Source of the DNA: Acinetobacter sp. B51(2017)
Lineage (GTDB): Bacteria; Pseudomonadota; Gammaproteobacteria; Pseudomonadales; Moraxellaceae
Assembly: GCF_003711395.1 (NCBI RefSeq)
Contig: NZ_PJRJ01000001.1
Location: forward strand, 1-64,000
Direction: 5' to 3'
Length of the DNA: 64,000 bases
Shown: piece after piece, positions 18,748 to 27,757 of the stretch
Numbering within the stretch: position 1 is the stretch's first letter
How the letters are laid out: each line of letters starts with the position of its first letter
Position numbers and translations under genes: made by a program
The notes under the pieces: generated by a model
Seen by the model: only the letters and a program-made list of their open reading frames with translations
Database searches by the model: none
Told to the model about the DNA's origin: nothing

Positions 18748-20532
18748 ATGTCTGAACTTATCAATTGGAAAGATTTAAATTTTTTATTATACAACGTATT
18801 AGAAGCACAAAATTTAAACCAATATTCACGCTATCAAGCCTACGATCAAAGTGCCTTTAACAGTATATTAGATACTGCGCATAAAATTGCCCAACAACAT
18901 TTTGCCCCACATAATGCCAAAGCCGACCAACATGAACCAGAATTTGATGGTCAGCAAGTAAAAACCATTCCGGAAGTGAAAACCGCATGGCAGAATTTTG
19001 CTCAAGCAGGTTTTATTGGCGCGCAGCATGATGAAGCTTTGGGCGGCATGCAATTACCCAAATTGATTCATATGGCAGTCAAAGCTATTTTTATGTCCGC
19101 CAATCCAAGTTCAGTCGCCTACCCGTTTTTAACTGCTGCCGCAGCGAATGTGATTCATGCTTTTGGCAATGATGAGCAAAAACAACGTTTTTTACAGCCT
19201 ATGTTAGATGGGCGTTTTGCCGGAACCATGGTGTTAACTGAGCCTAACGTGGGTTCTTCTTTAGGTGATTTAAGCACTAAAGCCACGCCACACGGCGAGC
19301 ATTATTTGATTAAAGGTCAAAAAATGTTTATTTCAGGTGGCGATCAAGATATTACCGAAAATATTGTGCATTTGGTTTTAGCGCGTATTGAAGGTGCGCC
19401 ACAGGGCGTTAAAGGTATTTCTTTATTTATCGTACCGAAATTTTTAGTTCATGCCGATGGCAGTTTAGCTGAACGCAATGATGTACAGCTTGCGGGTTTA
19501 CTGCATAAAATGGGCTATCGTGGTACAACCTCTACCGTTCTTAATTTTGGTGAAAAAGATCAATGCTTAGGCTATTTAATCGGTGAAGCCGGTCGTGGCT
19601 TAAGCTATATGTTTAAAATGATGAATGAAGCACGCGTCGGGGTTGGCTTAGGTGCGGCCATGATTGGTTATCGTGGTTATTTGGAATCATTAAGTTATGC
19701 CAAACAGCGCCCACAAGGTCGTCTACCGAGTGAAAAAAATGGTCACAGTCGCCCTGTTCATATTATCGAGCACAGTGATGTCAAACGTATGCTCTTGGCG
19801 CAAAAGAGTTATGTAGAAGGTAGCCTTGCTTTATGTTTATTTGCGGCACGCCTTATTGATGATGGATACGGCTTAGATTCAGAAGATCATGGTATTTTGC
19901 TCGATTTACTCACCCCTATTGTGAAATCATTCCCGTCTGAATATGGCCCAAAAGCCAATGATTTAGCCATTCAAGTGTTAGGCGGCGCAGGCTATACCAA
20001 GGATTATCCGGTCGAACAATGCTACCGTGATAACCGTCTCAACCCGATCCATGAAGGCACAACAGGTATTCAAGCTTTAGATTTATTGGCACGTAAACTT
20101 TGGCAACATGATGGACGTGGTTTGGCCTTGCTGATGCAGCGCATACAAAGCACATTAAGCCAAGTTCGCCATCCTGATATTCAACATCTTGCCGACACCT
20201 TCCGTAGTCATCTTAATACTGCACAACAGACTACCGCCTTTTTAGGGCAACATTTACAGCAAGGTGAGCTGGATTTATCTCTTGCCAATGCCAGTCTATA
20301 TTTAGATTTAATGGGTAAAGTGGTGATTGCATGGTTATGGCTTGAGATGGCCAATCATGCCGAGCAACAATTTGCGCACTCGAAGCAGCAAGAAGATGTA
20401 GATTTTTGGCAAGGCAAATTACAAGCGGCACGTTATTTTATTACTTGGGAACTCCCACAAATTGAACAACATGCGCAGATTTTACAACGTCTTGATCGCA
20501 CCTGTTTAGATATGCAAGCCAATTGGTTCTAA
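18748..20532 (+). CDS. acyl-CoA dehydrogenase (long form, DmdC/FadE-like)
   Basis: This 594-residue flavoprotein has an acyl-CoA dehydrogenase core (MVLTEPNVGSSLGDL, KMFISGGDQDI, GGAGYTKDYPVEQ) plus the extra C-terminal helical domain of the 60-kDa group. That group includes 3-methylmercaptopropionyl-CoA dehydrogenase and several medium/long-chain enzymes. The catalytic glutamate is expected in the HEGTTGIQALD segment. It is a single gene between its divergent GlxA-type regulator and a terminator shared with the nitroreductase. The chain-length preference cannot be inferred. Confidence 0.88.
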   Translation: MSELINWKDLNFLLYNVLEAQNLNQYSRYQAYDQSAFNSILDTAHKIAQQHFAPHNAKADQHEPEFDGQQVKTIPEVKTAWQNFAQAGFIGAQHDEALGGMQLPKLIHMAVKAIFMSANPSSVAYPFLTAAAANVIHAFGNDEQKQRFLQPMLDGRFAGTMVLTEPNVGSSLGDLSTKATPHGEHYLIKGQKMFISGGDQDITENIVHLVLARIEGAPQGVKGISLFIVPKFLVHADGSLAERNDVQLAGLLHKMGYRGTTSTVLNFGEKDQCLGYLIGEAGRGLSYMFKMMNEARVGVGLGAAMIGYRGYLESLSYAKQRPQGRLPSEKNGHSRPVHIIEHSDVKRMLLAQKSYVEGSLALCLFAARLIDDGYGLDSEDHGILLDLLTPIVKSFPSEYGPKANDLAIQVLGGAGYTKDYPVEQCYRDNRLNPIHEGTTGIQALDLLARKLWQHDGRGLALLMQRIQSTLSQVRHPDIQHLADTFRSHLNTAQQTTAFLGQHLQQGELDLSLANASLYLDLMGKVVIAWLWLEMANHAEQQFAHSKQQEDVDFWQGKLQAARYFITWELPQIEQHAQILQRLDRTCLDMQANWF

Positions 20533-20533
20533 T

Positions 20534-20563
20534 AAAAAGCCACTCGAATGAGTGGCTTTTTTG
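20534..20563. terminator. bidirectional terminator
   Basis: The stem AAAAAGCCACTC/GAGTGGCTTTTT lies between the convergent acyl-CoA dehydrogenase and nitroreductase genes, 1-3 bases from each stop codon. Confidence 0.85.
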
Positions 20564-20565
20564 CT

Positions 20566-21171
20566 TTATGCACCAAACACTTTAAAGCGTGCTGCATCAT
20601 CCATGTAGCCTTTTGCTTTTGGTTCGCCTTCAATTGAACCAAAGACAAGCTGAGCACGCAGTTTCCATGTTGCCGGCACATCCCATTCTGCATGTACTTG
20701 AGCATCTACAATCGGATTGTAATGCTGTAATGATGCGCCAACGCCTGCGCTATGTAGTGCTGTCCATGTTGCAAATTGCGCAATCGCTGTAGAATGCTCT
20801 GCCCAAATTGGGAAATTCTCTGCATACGAAGGGAAACTTGCTTGTAAGCCAGCCACGACATCTTGATCTTCAAAAAATAAAACTGTACCTACCCCTGCAG
20901 CAAAACTGTCCATTTTGGCTTCAGTTTTTGCAGCGCTTTCTGCATCTTTGGCATAGGCTTTTAGCGCATCTTTCACAAAGTTCCAAAATTTTTCATGTTC
21001 TGCATGAAATAAAATCACCGCGCGTGATGATTGTGAATTAAATGAAGATGGGCTTTGTTTAATCGCATTTTGAATCAAATCAGTTAAATACGCTGGGCTA
21101 TGTTCTACATTTTTACCAATGGCGTAAATCGTACGACGTTTTTCAATAAGGTTTAAAAACTGATTTGACAT
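20566..21171 (-). CDS. nitroreductase family protein
   Basis: This 201-residue FMN-dependent oxidoreductase begins with the typical LIEKRRTIYAIGK segment, continues with SPSSFNSQSSRAVIL (FMN phosphate contacts) and includes HSAGVGASLQHYNP. This spacing matches the oxygen-insensitive NAD(P)H nitroreductase-like group of about 200 residues. It would reduce quinones, nitro compounds or similar acceptors. It is monocistronic, convergent with the upstream dehydrogenase. Confidence 0.88.
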   Translation of the reverse strand: MSNQFLNLIEKRRTIYAIGKNVEHSPAYLTDLIQNAIKQSPSSFNSQSSRAVILFHAEHEKFWNFVKDALKAYAKDAESAAKTEAKMDSFAAGVGTVLFFEDQDVVAGLQASFPSYAENFPIWAEHSTAIAQFATWTALHSAGVGASLQHYNPIVDAQVHAEWDVPATWKLRAQLVFGSIEGEPKAKGYMDDAARFKVFGA

Positions 21172-21287
21172 GTATATTGCCTCGTTTGTAGTGAAGTCTA
21201 AAAATAACGGTTTGATTGTAGCAATTGCCTGCTAAACCAACGCTCAACTTATGTATTTTTACCTGAAAAATAATGCAATTTTTATGC

Positions 21288-21318
21288 TAAAAAAATCCTC
21301 CACATGGGAGGATTTTTT
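21288..21318 (-). terminator. intrinsic terminator
   Basis: The stem AAATCCTCC/GGGAGGATTT with flanking A and T runs lies directly after the stop of the gene at 21322. Confidence 0.8.
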
Positions 21319-21321
21319 AAA

Positions 21322-21813
21322 TTAGATTTGTGCAGTTAACACATTTTGTGTCACATACGATTTCCACAAATCGCGTAGTGTTGGTAAGTAGAATTTCTCA
21401 CCGAGCTCTACTAGCTCTGCATCAATTAAGGTATGGATATGATGCAATAACAAATAATCGAGTTCGATATTTGAGAGCTTTTGGTTTTTTTGCGACCATT
21501 GTTTACGTTGTTGCTGCGATTTTTTAACCAATTGATCTGCAAAGTTTTTATTTTTAAATTGAGCAATGGCGCTTAAACGTAATTCCACCACACCCCAACC
21601 GCTGAGTAAAAGTTTAAAGATTTCAAAATCTTTATTGGTTGATTCCCATGTCATTTCTTCTAGGTTTTCGTCATCTGGAAGTACAGGTAAAATCAGTTCC
21701 ATGACACTTGGGAAGATCTTTTTAAAGTTAAGAATAAATTTAACAGGATGTTCACCCGGATAATTCTTAAATTGTACCTGTTTACGAACATCTGTTAAAT
21801 AAATAGAAAGCAT
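21322..21813 (-). CDS. hypothetical protein, 163 residues
   Basis: I do not recognise this family. It is a soluble protein, with an acidic first half (LPVLPDDENLEEMTWE) and a basic Gln/Lys-rich centre (KKSQQQRKQWSQKNQK). There is no signal peptide or catalytic motif. It is transcribed alone and ends at an intrinsic terminator. It appears to be a normal chromosomal gene of the host lineage. The function is unknown. Confidence 0.6.
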   Translation of the reverse strand: MLSIYLTDVRKQVQFKNYPGEHPVKFILNFKKIFPSVMELILPVLPDDENLEEMTWESTNKDFEIFKLLLSGWGVVELRLSAIAQFKNKNFADQLVKKSQQQRKQWSQKNQKLSNIELDYLLLHHIHTLIDAELVELGEKFYLPTLRDLWKSYVTQNVLTAQI

Positions 21814-22045
21814 TGAGAGAACCTGTAAGTAAGATGCTGTTTTTCATATAGTTAGCTTTCAAGAGCAACTTATAAAATTACAGCCATAAAAATCAAAAGC
21901 TATTTTAGCAATTATCCGCGCTTATTCAATGTTTTTGACTGATCAATCATTTTTTATCGAATCTAAAGCTATTTAATCATTGGAAAACATCATTACTTAA
22001 AGCAGAATCTCCTCCTAACCATATGCGATTGTTTTACAGAGAAAA

Positions 22046-22738
22046 ATGCAAGAACCAAAAATAAAACCTATATTCTTTAGTATGGTCGGGGGAGTTATCA
22101 TTTCTATCTTATTTTTGATGATAACTTTTTGGATTTTTTATACCTATTCTACTTCACCGGCAGCAGCCAAAGATGCTTTATCAACGACAGCAGGCTTTTT
22201 TGGTGGAGTAGCTACGCTTTGGGCAGCATGTATAGCAGCCTATTTGTTTCATGATTGGAAAGATCAACATAATAAAAACATACAAAACAACCTTATATTA
22301 GATGTTATAACAAATTTTCGTCATGTAGATACATACTGTTCAAAAATCAAATTAGATTTTGAGAATTTTCGATATAGTCAACGAAAGCGTACTATAAATA
22401 GTATTTTTTCTAGATCCGATAAATTAGCGCTAGTTTCGATCATTAATGACATCAAATCTCTACGTCTACAACTAGCCAAATTATCAGACTCATACCATAA
22501 AATAAAATTTCTTAACAATCCCGATCATTTCACTAGGTCAGGAGATTCGGTTAAATTCGATCAAAAGTTAGATGCATTAATCAATATTATTAATAATTTT
22601 TACGATGAAACTTTAACAGTCGATAAATCTTGTCACTTAATCTTTAACAAATTTCTACCCAAAGTACAAAATACTATTCATGAACTAGAGTCAACTTATA
22701 TCTTAAATCTATATCAGCAGTTAAAAGCACAAAATTAA
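22046..22738 (+). CDS. two-helix membrane protein of unknown function (paralogue A)
   Basis: This 230-residue protein has two N-terminal membrane helices (about residues 9-33 and 47-69) and a long helical cytoplasmic tail. The second helix carries TAGFFGGVATLWAACIAAYL followed by LFHDWK. The same pattern occurs in the protein at 25594 (TAGLFGGAATLTAAYIA, then LFNDWR), so the two are related. Its A+T content looks higher than that of its neighbours. No function is known to me; similar proteins often occur in accessory regions. Confidence 0.6.
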   Translation: MQEPKIKPIFFSMVGGVIISILFLMITFWIFYTYSTSPAAAKDALSTTAGFFGGVATLWAACIAAYLFHDWKDQHNKNIQNNLILDVITNFRHVDTYCSKIKLDFENFRYSQRKRTINSIFSRSDKLALVSIINDIKSLRLQLAKLSDSYHKIKFLNNPDHFTRSGDSVKFDQKLDALINIINNFYDETLTVDKSCHLIFNKFLPKVQNTIHELESTYILNLYQQLKAQN

Positions 22739-22778
22739 AGAATGTTAAATCATTTAGATGAAGTCTATTTTCCAACAT

Positions 22779-22805
22779 AAGAAGCCCTCAAAATGAGGGC
22801 TTCTT
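22779..22805. terminator. bidirectional terminator
   Basis: The stem AAGAAGCCCTCA/TGAGGGCTTCTT lies between convergent paralogue A and fumC. Confidence 0.8.
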
Positions 22806-22811
22806 ATTGAA

Positions 22812-24206
22812 CTACTTAACGTTTGGCGCAACCATTTCTTCAGGTTTTACCACTGCATCAAATTGCTCTTCAGTCACTAAATTAAGTTCAACCGCAACTT
22901 GCTTTAAAGTTTTGCCTTCTTTATAAGCCGTTTTAGCCACTTTGGCTGCATTTTCATAACCAATTACAGGGTTTAATGCAGTCACAAGCATCAGTGAGTT
23001 ATGCAAGAAATGATCAATTTTGTCACGGTTTGGCTCAATCCCCACTGCACAGTGCTCATTAAAGCTATTACACGCATCACCTAATAACTGAATTGATTGC
23101 AATAAGTTAAAAGCAATCACGGGCATAAATACATTCAGCTCAAAGTTACCCGATGCACCTGCCACATTAATGGTGGTGTCATTCCCTAACACTTGCGCTA
23201 CCACCATGGTCATGGCTTCACTTTGGGTTGGGTTGACTTTACCCGGCATAATACTTGAACCAGGTTCATTCTCAGGAATACGAATTTCACCAAAACCACA
23301 ACGTGGGCCGCTCGCTAACCAACGAATATCATTGGCAATTTTATTTAAACTTGCCGCAAGGGTTTTTAAAGCACCTGAAGCAAATACCGCAGCATCACGA
23401 CCGGCTAAAGCTTCAAATTTATTGGGTGCGGTCACAAATGGTAAACCGGTTAAAGTTGCCAATTGTGCTGCAGATTTTACTGCATAATCAGGATGTGCAT
23501 TTAAACCTGTACCTACTGCAGTGCCACCGAGTGGTAATTCGTACAAGCCTTCTAGTGCTTGGTTTAGGCGTTTTAACCCGTGATCAAGCTGCGATACATA
23601 GCCGCTAAATTCTTGACCTAAGGTCAGTGGCGTTGCATCTTGTAAATGGGTACGACCAATTTTAACAATATCATTAAATTCTTGCGCTTTAGCATCTAAG
23701 GTATTGCGTAGCGCTGTCACTGCAGGAATCAATAACTCATTAATTTGTAAACTTGCTGCCACATGAATCGCTGTTGGGAACGAGTCATTGGTCGACTGCG
23801 CACGGTTCACATGGTCATTAGGATGCACTGGCTTTTGTGAACCCAATGGATTACCTAGTTTTTGGTTGGCAATATTGGCAATCACCTCATTACAGTTCAT
23901 ATTACTTTGCGTGCCCGAACCAGTTTGCCAAACCACAAGCGGGAATTGGCTGTCCCACTGCCCTGCAATCACTTCTTCCGCCGCATCGACAATATAATTT
24001 GCCAATTCTTGTGGAATTTGTTGCAAAGCTGCATTGGTTTGTGCCGCTGCTTTTTTGACTAAGCCCATCGCACGGATCATTGGACGAGGTAAACGCTCAG
24101 CACCAATTTTAAAGTTTTGCAGACTACGCTGTGTTTGTGCACCCCACATTGCTTCACTCGGTACTTCAACATTACCCATCGTGTCGTGTTCAATACGTGT
24201 CGACAT
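22812..24206 (-). CDS. fumC: class II fumarate hydratase
   Basis: This 464-residue iron-independent TCA-cycle enzyme interconverts fumarate and malate. It carries the superfamily signature [11 protein letters not shown], the HPNDHVN and TSQ-like GSGTQSNMN segments, and [10 protein letters not shown] with the catalytic His region. The length and order match the homotetrameric cytosolic fumarase C. It is monocistronic with its own terminator. Argininosuccinate lyase and aspartase share the signature, but the detailed sequence fits FumC. Confidence 0.95.
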   Translation of the reverse strand: MSTRIEHDTMGNVEVPSEAMWGAQTQRSLQNFKIGAERLPRPMIRAMGLVKKAAAQTNAALQQIPQELANYIVDAAEEVIAGQWDSQFPLVVWQTGSGTQSNMNCNEVIANIANQKLGNPLGSQKPVHPNDHVNRAQSTNDSFPTAIHVAASLQINELLIPAVTALRNTLDAKAQEFNDIVKIGRTHLQDATPLTLGQEFSGYVSQLDHGLKRLNQALEGLYELPLGGTAVGTGLNAHPDYAVKSAAQLATLTGLPFVTAPNKFEALAGRDAAVFASGALKTLAASLNKIANDIRWLASGPRCGFGEIRIPENEPGSSIMPGKVNPTQSEAMTMVVAQVLGNDTTINVAGASGNFELNVFMPVIAFNLLQSIQLLGDACNSFNEHCAVGIEPNRDKIDHFLHNSLMLVTALNPVIGYENAAKVAKTAYKEGKTLKQVAVELNLVTEEQFDAVVKPEEMVAPNVK

Positions 24207-24315
24207 GTTTAACCTCTATTTATTGCAATTATTGGCTCTAGCACAATCCACATGCTATGGCTGGAAAGTCTATATTAATCAAAGTCAAACCATTAGTAAA
24301 TGATAATTATTTGCA

Positions 24316-25323
24316 TTATTGTCCATTCAGGACATTTTGATAGAACAACCATTGATCCTCGATCATTTTATCCACATCATATTGAGCTTCCCACGCCAAT
24401 ACATCTTTTGCCTTAGAAGATTGGCTGGCCAATTGGGTAATTTCTAGCTGATCGGTTGGCACAGCGGCTTGAATCGGAATATTTTTTTGCGTGACAGCTG
24501 CCACTTTTGCCATGAGTTGTTGCATGGAAATCACTTCGCCGGCAATATTAAAAGCTTCACAAACGTTCTGCTGTTGGAATAACCATTTTAAACTGGCAAT
24601 CACGGCGCGACTGGCATCCATCACATGCAAGAAACTACGTTCTACCGTATGATCAGGCGTGTCTGCGTCTTGGCGTAACTCAACAAGATCACGTTGCTCG
24701 GCAGCCACTTGTAATACCAATGGTAAAATATTTTTTGGCAACGGTGCTACCATTTCACCTAATACGCCATTGCCAAAGGCACCGGCAATATTACCTAAAC
24801 GTAAAATGGCAATTTTCCATTCGCTATCAGTGACAAAGGTATCTTCAATAATCTGTTCAATCATTTGTTGCGATCGAACATAGGGATTAGGGTAGTTATA
24901 TTGAATTGGGGTATCTTCATCTAAGCTTAAACTAGATTGCCCATAAACAGCAAGACTCGATAAATGCACTAAATTGCGAACACCAGTGCGTTGCATAGAA
25001 CGCAATAAACTCATGATACAACTGACATTATCATTATAATACTCAAGAGGTTTGAGCGCAGATTCATGCAATGATTTAAAACCAGCACAATGTACTACAG
25101 CCTCAATTGAATATTGTTCAAAGACTTTGTTTAAAGCAGGTGTATTTCGAATATCGACCTTGACAAACGGCACAAACATGCCCGAACTATATTCAAGGCG
25201 TTGTAAGATTTGCATGTTGGCATTGGATAGATTATCCACAATGACCACTTCTTGGCCTTGTGCCATGAGGCTTAATGCAATGTGGGAGCCTATAAAGCCT
25301 AAACCACCCGTCACTAAAATCAT
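24316..25323 (-). CDS. NAD-dependent epimerase/dehydratase, GalE-like with degenerate active site
   Basis: This 335-residue extended SDR resembles UDP-glucose 4-epimerase. It has TGGLGFIGSH (residues 5-14), VDNLSN, KPLEYYNDNV and LSSLAVYG. The catalytic YxxxK is changed: Tyr is at 148 (NPYVRSQ), but residue 152 is Gln instead of Lys. That lysine positions NAD and lowers the tyrosine pKa, so normal epimerase activity is doubtful. It may be an altered or non-catalytic paralogue. I therefore give no symbol. A promoter and terminator-like hairpin lie in its leader. Confidence 0.75.
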   Translation of the reverse strand: MILVTGGLGFIGSHIALSLMAQGQEVVIVDNLSNANMQILQRLEYSSGMFVPFVKVDIRNTPALNKVFEQYSIEAVVHCAGFKSLHESALKPLEYYNDNVSCIMSLLRSMQRTGVRNLVHLSSLAVYGQSSLSLDEDTPIQYNYPNPYVRSQQMIEQIIEDTFVTDSEWKIAILRLGNIAGAFGNGVLGEMVAPLPKNILPLVLQVAAEQRDLVELRQDADTPDHTVERSFLHVMDASRAVIASLKWLFQQQNVCEAFNIAGEVISMQQLMAKVAAVTQKNIPIQAAVPTDQLEITQLASQSSKAKDVLAWEAQYDVDKMIEDQWLFYQNVLNGQ

Positions 25324-25412
25324 TGTTTATCTACTCCGTATAATTATCAATAACTTGCATCTAAATGGCGTAGTTTTGGTGTTATTAAGAACTTATCCAC
25401 AGGCATGAAAAC

Positions 25413-25466
25413 CAAAAAACCGACTCAAAATTTCTCTTGAGCCGGCTAATCTGCAAGAGCATTATA
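25413..25466 (-). promoter_or_regulatory. promoter followed by terminator-like leader hairpin
   Basis: On the minus strand a perfect -10 TATAAT (25466-25461) is followed within about 15 bases by the hairpin CCGGCTCAA/TTGAGTCGG (25445-25420, one mismatch) and a T6 run. This would yield a transcript of roughly 40 bases unless read through. Read-through leads into the GalE-like gene 90 bases further on. It may be an attenuator or a very small RNA gene. Confidence 0.5.
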
Positions 25467-25593
25467 GCTTCATTTTACAGAGTTGAAATATTTGCTTTGT
25501 TATTGTTCTGAATAGTAAATGTTGTCGTTTATAATTGAAAATTCATAATTCCTTACAAATACAAGCAAACACTTTCTAACTAGCGGGTGCCAA

Positions 25594-26247
25594 TTGAAAC
25601 AGAAAGATCTCGTACAAACAGCAATTATTGTTTGCTCCGTATTAATGATTCCTATCTTTAGCTTTGCCTACTACTTATACAGTCAGACTGATCTTAAGCT
25701 TTTTGAGGTATTAGATAAATCATTTGGTGTTACCGCAGGCTTATTTGGTGGTGCTGCAACATTAACAGCTGCTTATATTGCCTCTCTTCTATTTAATGAT
25801 TGGAGACATGCTCATAATATGTCAGTAGATACCCAAATGTGTCTGAAAGGTTTCGACTTTATACAAAATCTCGATATAAAGCTTATGAATATACGTATGT
25901 TTATGCTTCGATATTTCCGAAGCGATCCCAAGCTTGATCTCAATAAAGAATTTAGAAAACATGTGCATGAATTAGAGATCATAGCAAATGAAACAGCAAT
26001 TATATTTTCTAATTTTGGATTCTTTATACCGAAAGATGAGTTTGATAGTAAATTCAAACCTCAATTTGAAGCAATAATAGATGTATTAGAGTTTTATATT
26101 AAAACTTGTCATGAGCGGTATAGATTTGATCAAGGCATTGCAAGTGAAGAATATATTGCAACTTACATCCAACTCAATGAGTCTTTACGTGCTAGATATA
26201 GAGCTACTTTTTTTGAGCTTCGATCATATTATAAAGCCCTCACTTGA
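25594..26247 (+). CDS. two-helix membrane protein of unknown function (paralogue B)
   Basis: This 217-residue protein starts with TTG (no better start upstream; a weak GGGTG precedes it). Two N-terminal membrane helices (about residues 8-29 and 43-67) lead into a helical tail. The second helix region TAGLFGGAATLTAAYIA plus LFNDWR matches paralogue A at 22046. It is the last gene before the prophage late genes and converges with the Rz1 gene, whose stop codon shares the same terminator hairpin. It could be chromosomal or part of the inserted element. Confidence 0.6.
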   Translation: MKQKDLVQTAIIVCSVLMIPIFSFAYYLYSQTDLKLFEVLDKSFGVTAGLFGGAATLTAAYIASLLFNDWRHAHNMSVDTQMCLKGFDFIQNLDIKLMNIRMFMLRYFRSDPKLDLNKEFRKHVHELEIIANETAIIFSNFGFFIPKDEFDSKFKPQFEAIIDVLEFYIKTCHERYRFDQGIASEEYIATYIQLNESLRARYRATFFELRSYYKALT

Positions 26248-26255
26248 GGGCTTTT
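26233..26255. terminator. shared terminator at the chromosome/prophage junction
   Basis: The hairpin AAAGCCCTC/GAGGGCTTT contains both stop codons of the convergent membrane-protein and Rz1 genes in its loop and stem. The left end of the prophage must be near here, or to the left of the gene at 25594. Confidence 0.75.
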
Positions 26256-26542
26256 CCTATTTTAATCCATGCATCATTCTGAGCTGCACACTCATTATAT
26301 TTTGCAACTGTATCTATACCCCAGAGCATAAAATCCTTGCCGGTTGTGCCCTGCACCTCTTGAAGTTGCTGACATGGCTGCATCAAGTTAGCTGGCACTT
26401 CGACTTTTGATAAGCGAGTTGAGTTCTGACATGCCGTCAGCATCAGCGCATTGATTGAGATAAACAGGCCGATCAACAACTTTATAGACGGTACGTGTAC
26501 GATATTCGACTTCGGTTTTTCGTTCAGCTTTGGCTTGTTCAT
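26240..26542 (-). CDS. Rz1-like outer-membrane spanin lipoprotein
   Basis: This 100-residue protein has a hydrophobic segment ending in LMLTAC, a lipobox that would lipidate the cysteine near residue 38. Its 5' part lies in another reading frame inside the Rz-like gene, the classic nested Rz/Rz1 arrangement. O-spanins link through the periplasm to Rz and fuse the membranes at lysis. An in-frame GTG at 26551 is an alternative start. Unlike lambda Rz1 the tail is not strikingly proline-rich. Confidence 0.65.
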   Translation of the reverse strand: MNKPKLNEKPKSNIVHVPSIKLLIGLFISINALMLTACQNSTRLSKVEVPANLMQPCQQLQEVQGTTGKDFMLWGIDTVAKYNECAAQNDAWIKIGKALK

Positions 26543-26762
26543 AGTCTGCACTCAGTTGATTAAGTTCATTTTGTTTTTCAATGGATGCTTGCAAATTGGC
26601 TTGCTCGATTTTTTGAATCTTTGCAGTACAAGTGGCTTCGGCTTTTTTAAGTTTGCCTGCTAAGTGATTCGTGTAAGCAATTTGGCCAATATACAAAGCA
26701 ACAAGGGCCGCGATTGCGACCCATGTTTTGTATTTCCATAAGACCGTGAGTATTGGTATCAC
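26388..26762 (-). CDS. Rz-like inner-membrane spanin
   Basis: This 124-residue protein has an N-terminal signal-anchor helix (VAIAALVALYIGQIAY) and a periplasmic coiled coil (ATCTAKIQKIEQANLQASIE onward). It then has VVDRPVYLNQCADADGMSELN, typical of Rz-type proteins. I start at the GTG at 26762, which overlaps the endolysin stop in a GTGA junction; the in-frame GTG at 26774 is possible. It acts after the endolysin by tethering inner to outer membrane. Confidence 0.75.
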   Translation of the reverse strand: MIPILTVLWKYKTWVAIAALVALYIGQIAYTNHLAGKLKKAEATCTAKIQKIEQANLQASIEKQNELNQLSADYEQAKAERKTEVEYRTRTVYKVVDRPVYLNQCADADGMSELNSLIKSRSAS

Positions 26763-27346
26763 TTGCCACCCCACTTTTTATAAGCAGCTGCCAACTTTTT
26801 GTCATACTGATTTTTAGCATAGGCCACACCGTTATAGCCACGTGCAAACTTAGCCCAATCTTTATTTTTAAGATGCTGAATTAAATTGTTTTTCTCAATA
26901 TAGCGACACATTGCATCAAGCTGCTTGGCTTCGCTTTCATACATTGCATTTACAAAGGCTTGAATCGAATCATATCCAAGCACCTGCCAATGAAAGCCCA
27001 TGACTTGACCAATACCCCAAGAACATGATTCTAAAGCCACATCACGATTAAGTTTTGCTGCACGTTCAAGTTTTGCATGCTGCTCAGAATATTTGCCATA
27101 GTTGCCGGATAATGGATTACAAAGATCAGGATGTTGCTTGGTCCACTCTTTAGACTTAGTGATCCAATTGATTGCTTGTAAGCGACGATGGAAAATATGG
27201 CGTTCATACAAGATGACTGGCGTACCATCAGCATTAAAACCACTGCCTTTGCACTCAACTTCAATCACGGCGCGTAAAGCAGTGACTTGAATACCTAGCT
27301 TTTGTGCCTGTTGTTCAATTTGTTGTGCTGTTAGTTTTTTGCTCAT
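26759..27346 (-). CDS. endolysin, N-acetylmuramidase family
   Basis: This 195-residue cell-wall hydrolase has VIEVECKGSGFNADGTPVIL followed by YERHIFHRRL, the signature of the N-acetylmuramidase (DUF3380) family. The glutamate in the first motif is the expected catalytic acid. The WGIGQVMGFHW and ARGYNGVAYAKNQYDKKLA segments complete the lysozyme-like domain. It has no signal peptide, so release through the holin is expected. It overlaps the holin gene and the Rz gene by 4 bases each, forming the lysis cassette. Confidence 0.88.
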   Translation of the reverse strand: MSKKLTAQQIEQQAQKLGIQVTALRAVIEVECKGSGFNADGTPVILYERHIFHRRLQAINWITKSKEWTKQHPDLCNPLSGNYGKYSEQHAKLERAAKLNRDVALESCSWGIGQVMGFHWQVLGYDSIQAFVNAMYESEAKQLDAMCRYIEKNNLIQHLKNKDWAKFARGYNGVAYAKNQYDKKLAAAYKKWGGK

Positions 27347-27735
27347 TTTTTTAATTCATCCTTCGCATCTTTTAATTCACGTACAACATCAAGAATTGTT
27401 TTACTTTCACGCTGATGAATAAAGTTAGTAGTCCAACGTACAATTGCCCAACCTGGTAAGCCGGACATAAAGAAAATGCCACCCAATGCCATCACACCAA
27501 ACGGATCAACCACCCAAGCATGCAGCTCAAAATAAACAATTAAAAACGACCCACCTGTAAAACTAGATACAAGCGTACAAATTAGCCCCACTGCCCACTC
27601 AGTTGGGCTTTTTGGCATGCGAATAAGCATGATGACCAATGCGATCAAAGACGCACAAATAACTGCTGCAATCCAAATGCCGTAAACTTTTAAAAACACG
27701 GTAGCACCTGCGGTACTGACTACTGGTTCGGCCAT
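27343..27735 (-). CDS. putative holin
   Basis: This 130-residue protein has three hydrophobic segments (VYGIWIAAVICASLIALVIML; WAVGLICTLVSSFTGGSFLI; FGVMALGGIFFMSGLPGWAI) and a charged C-terminal tail (RELKDAKDELKK). It lies directly upstream of the endolysin with a 4-base overlap, as expected for a holin. I start at the ATG at 27735 because GGGGG precedes it; an upstream frame extension to 27816 looks non-coding and runs through a terminator. Confidence 0.75.
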   Translation of the reverse strand: MAEPVVSTAGATVFLKVYGIWIAAVICASLIALVIMLIRMPKSPTEWAVGLICTLVSSFTGGSFLIVYFELHAWVVDPFGVMALGGIFFMSGLPGWAIVRWTTNFIHQRESKTILDVVRELKDAKDELKK

Positions 27736-27757
27736 ACAGCCCCCTATATTTTGGTAA

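Noticed and set aside
23170-23608. Two plus-strand frames of 105 and 117 codons inside fumC
   Set aside because: They are antisense to a conserved enzyme and overlap each other; neither resembles a protein family.
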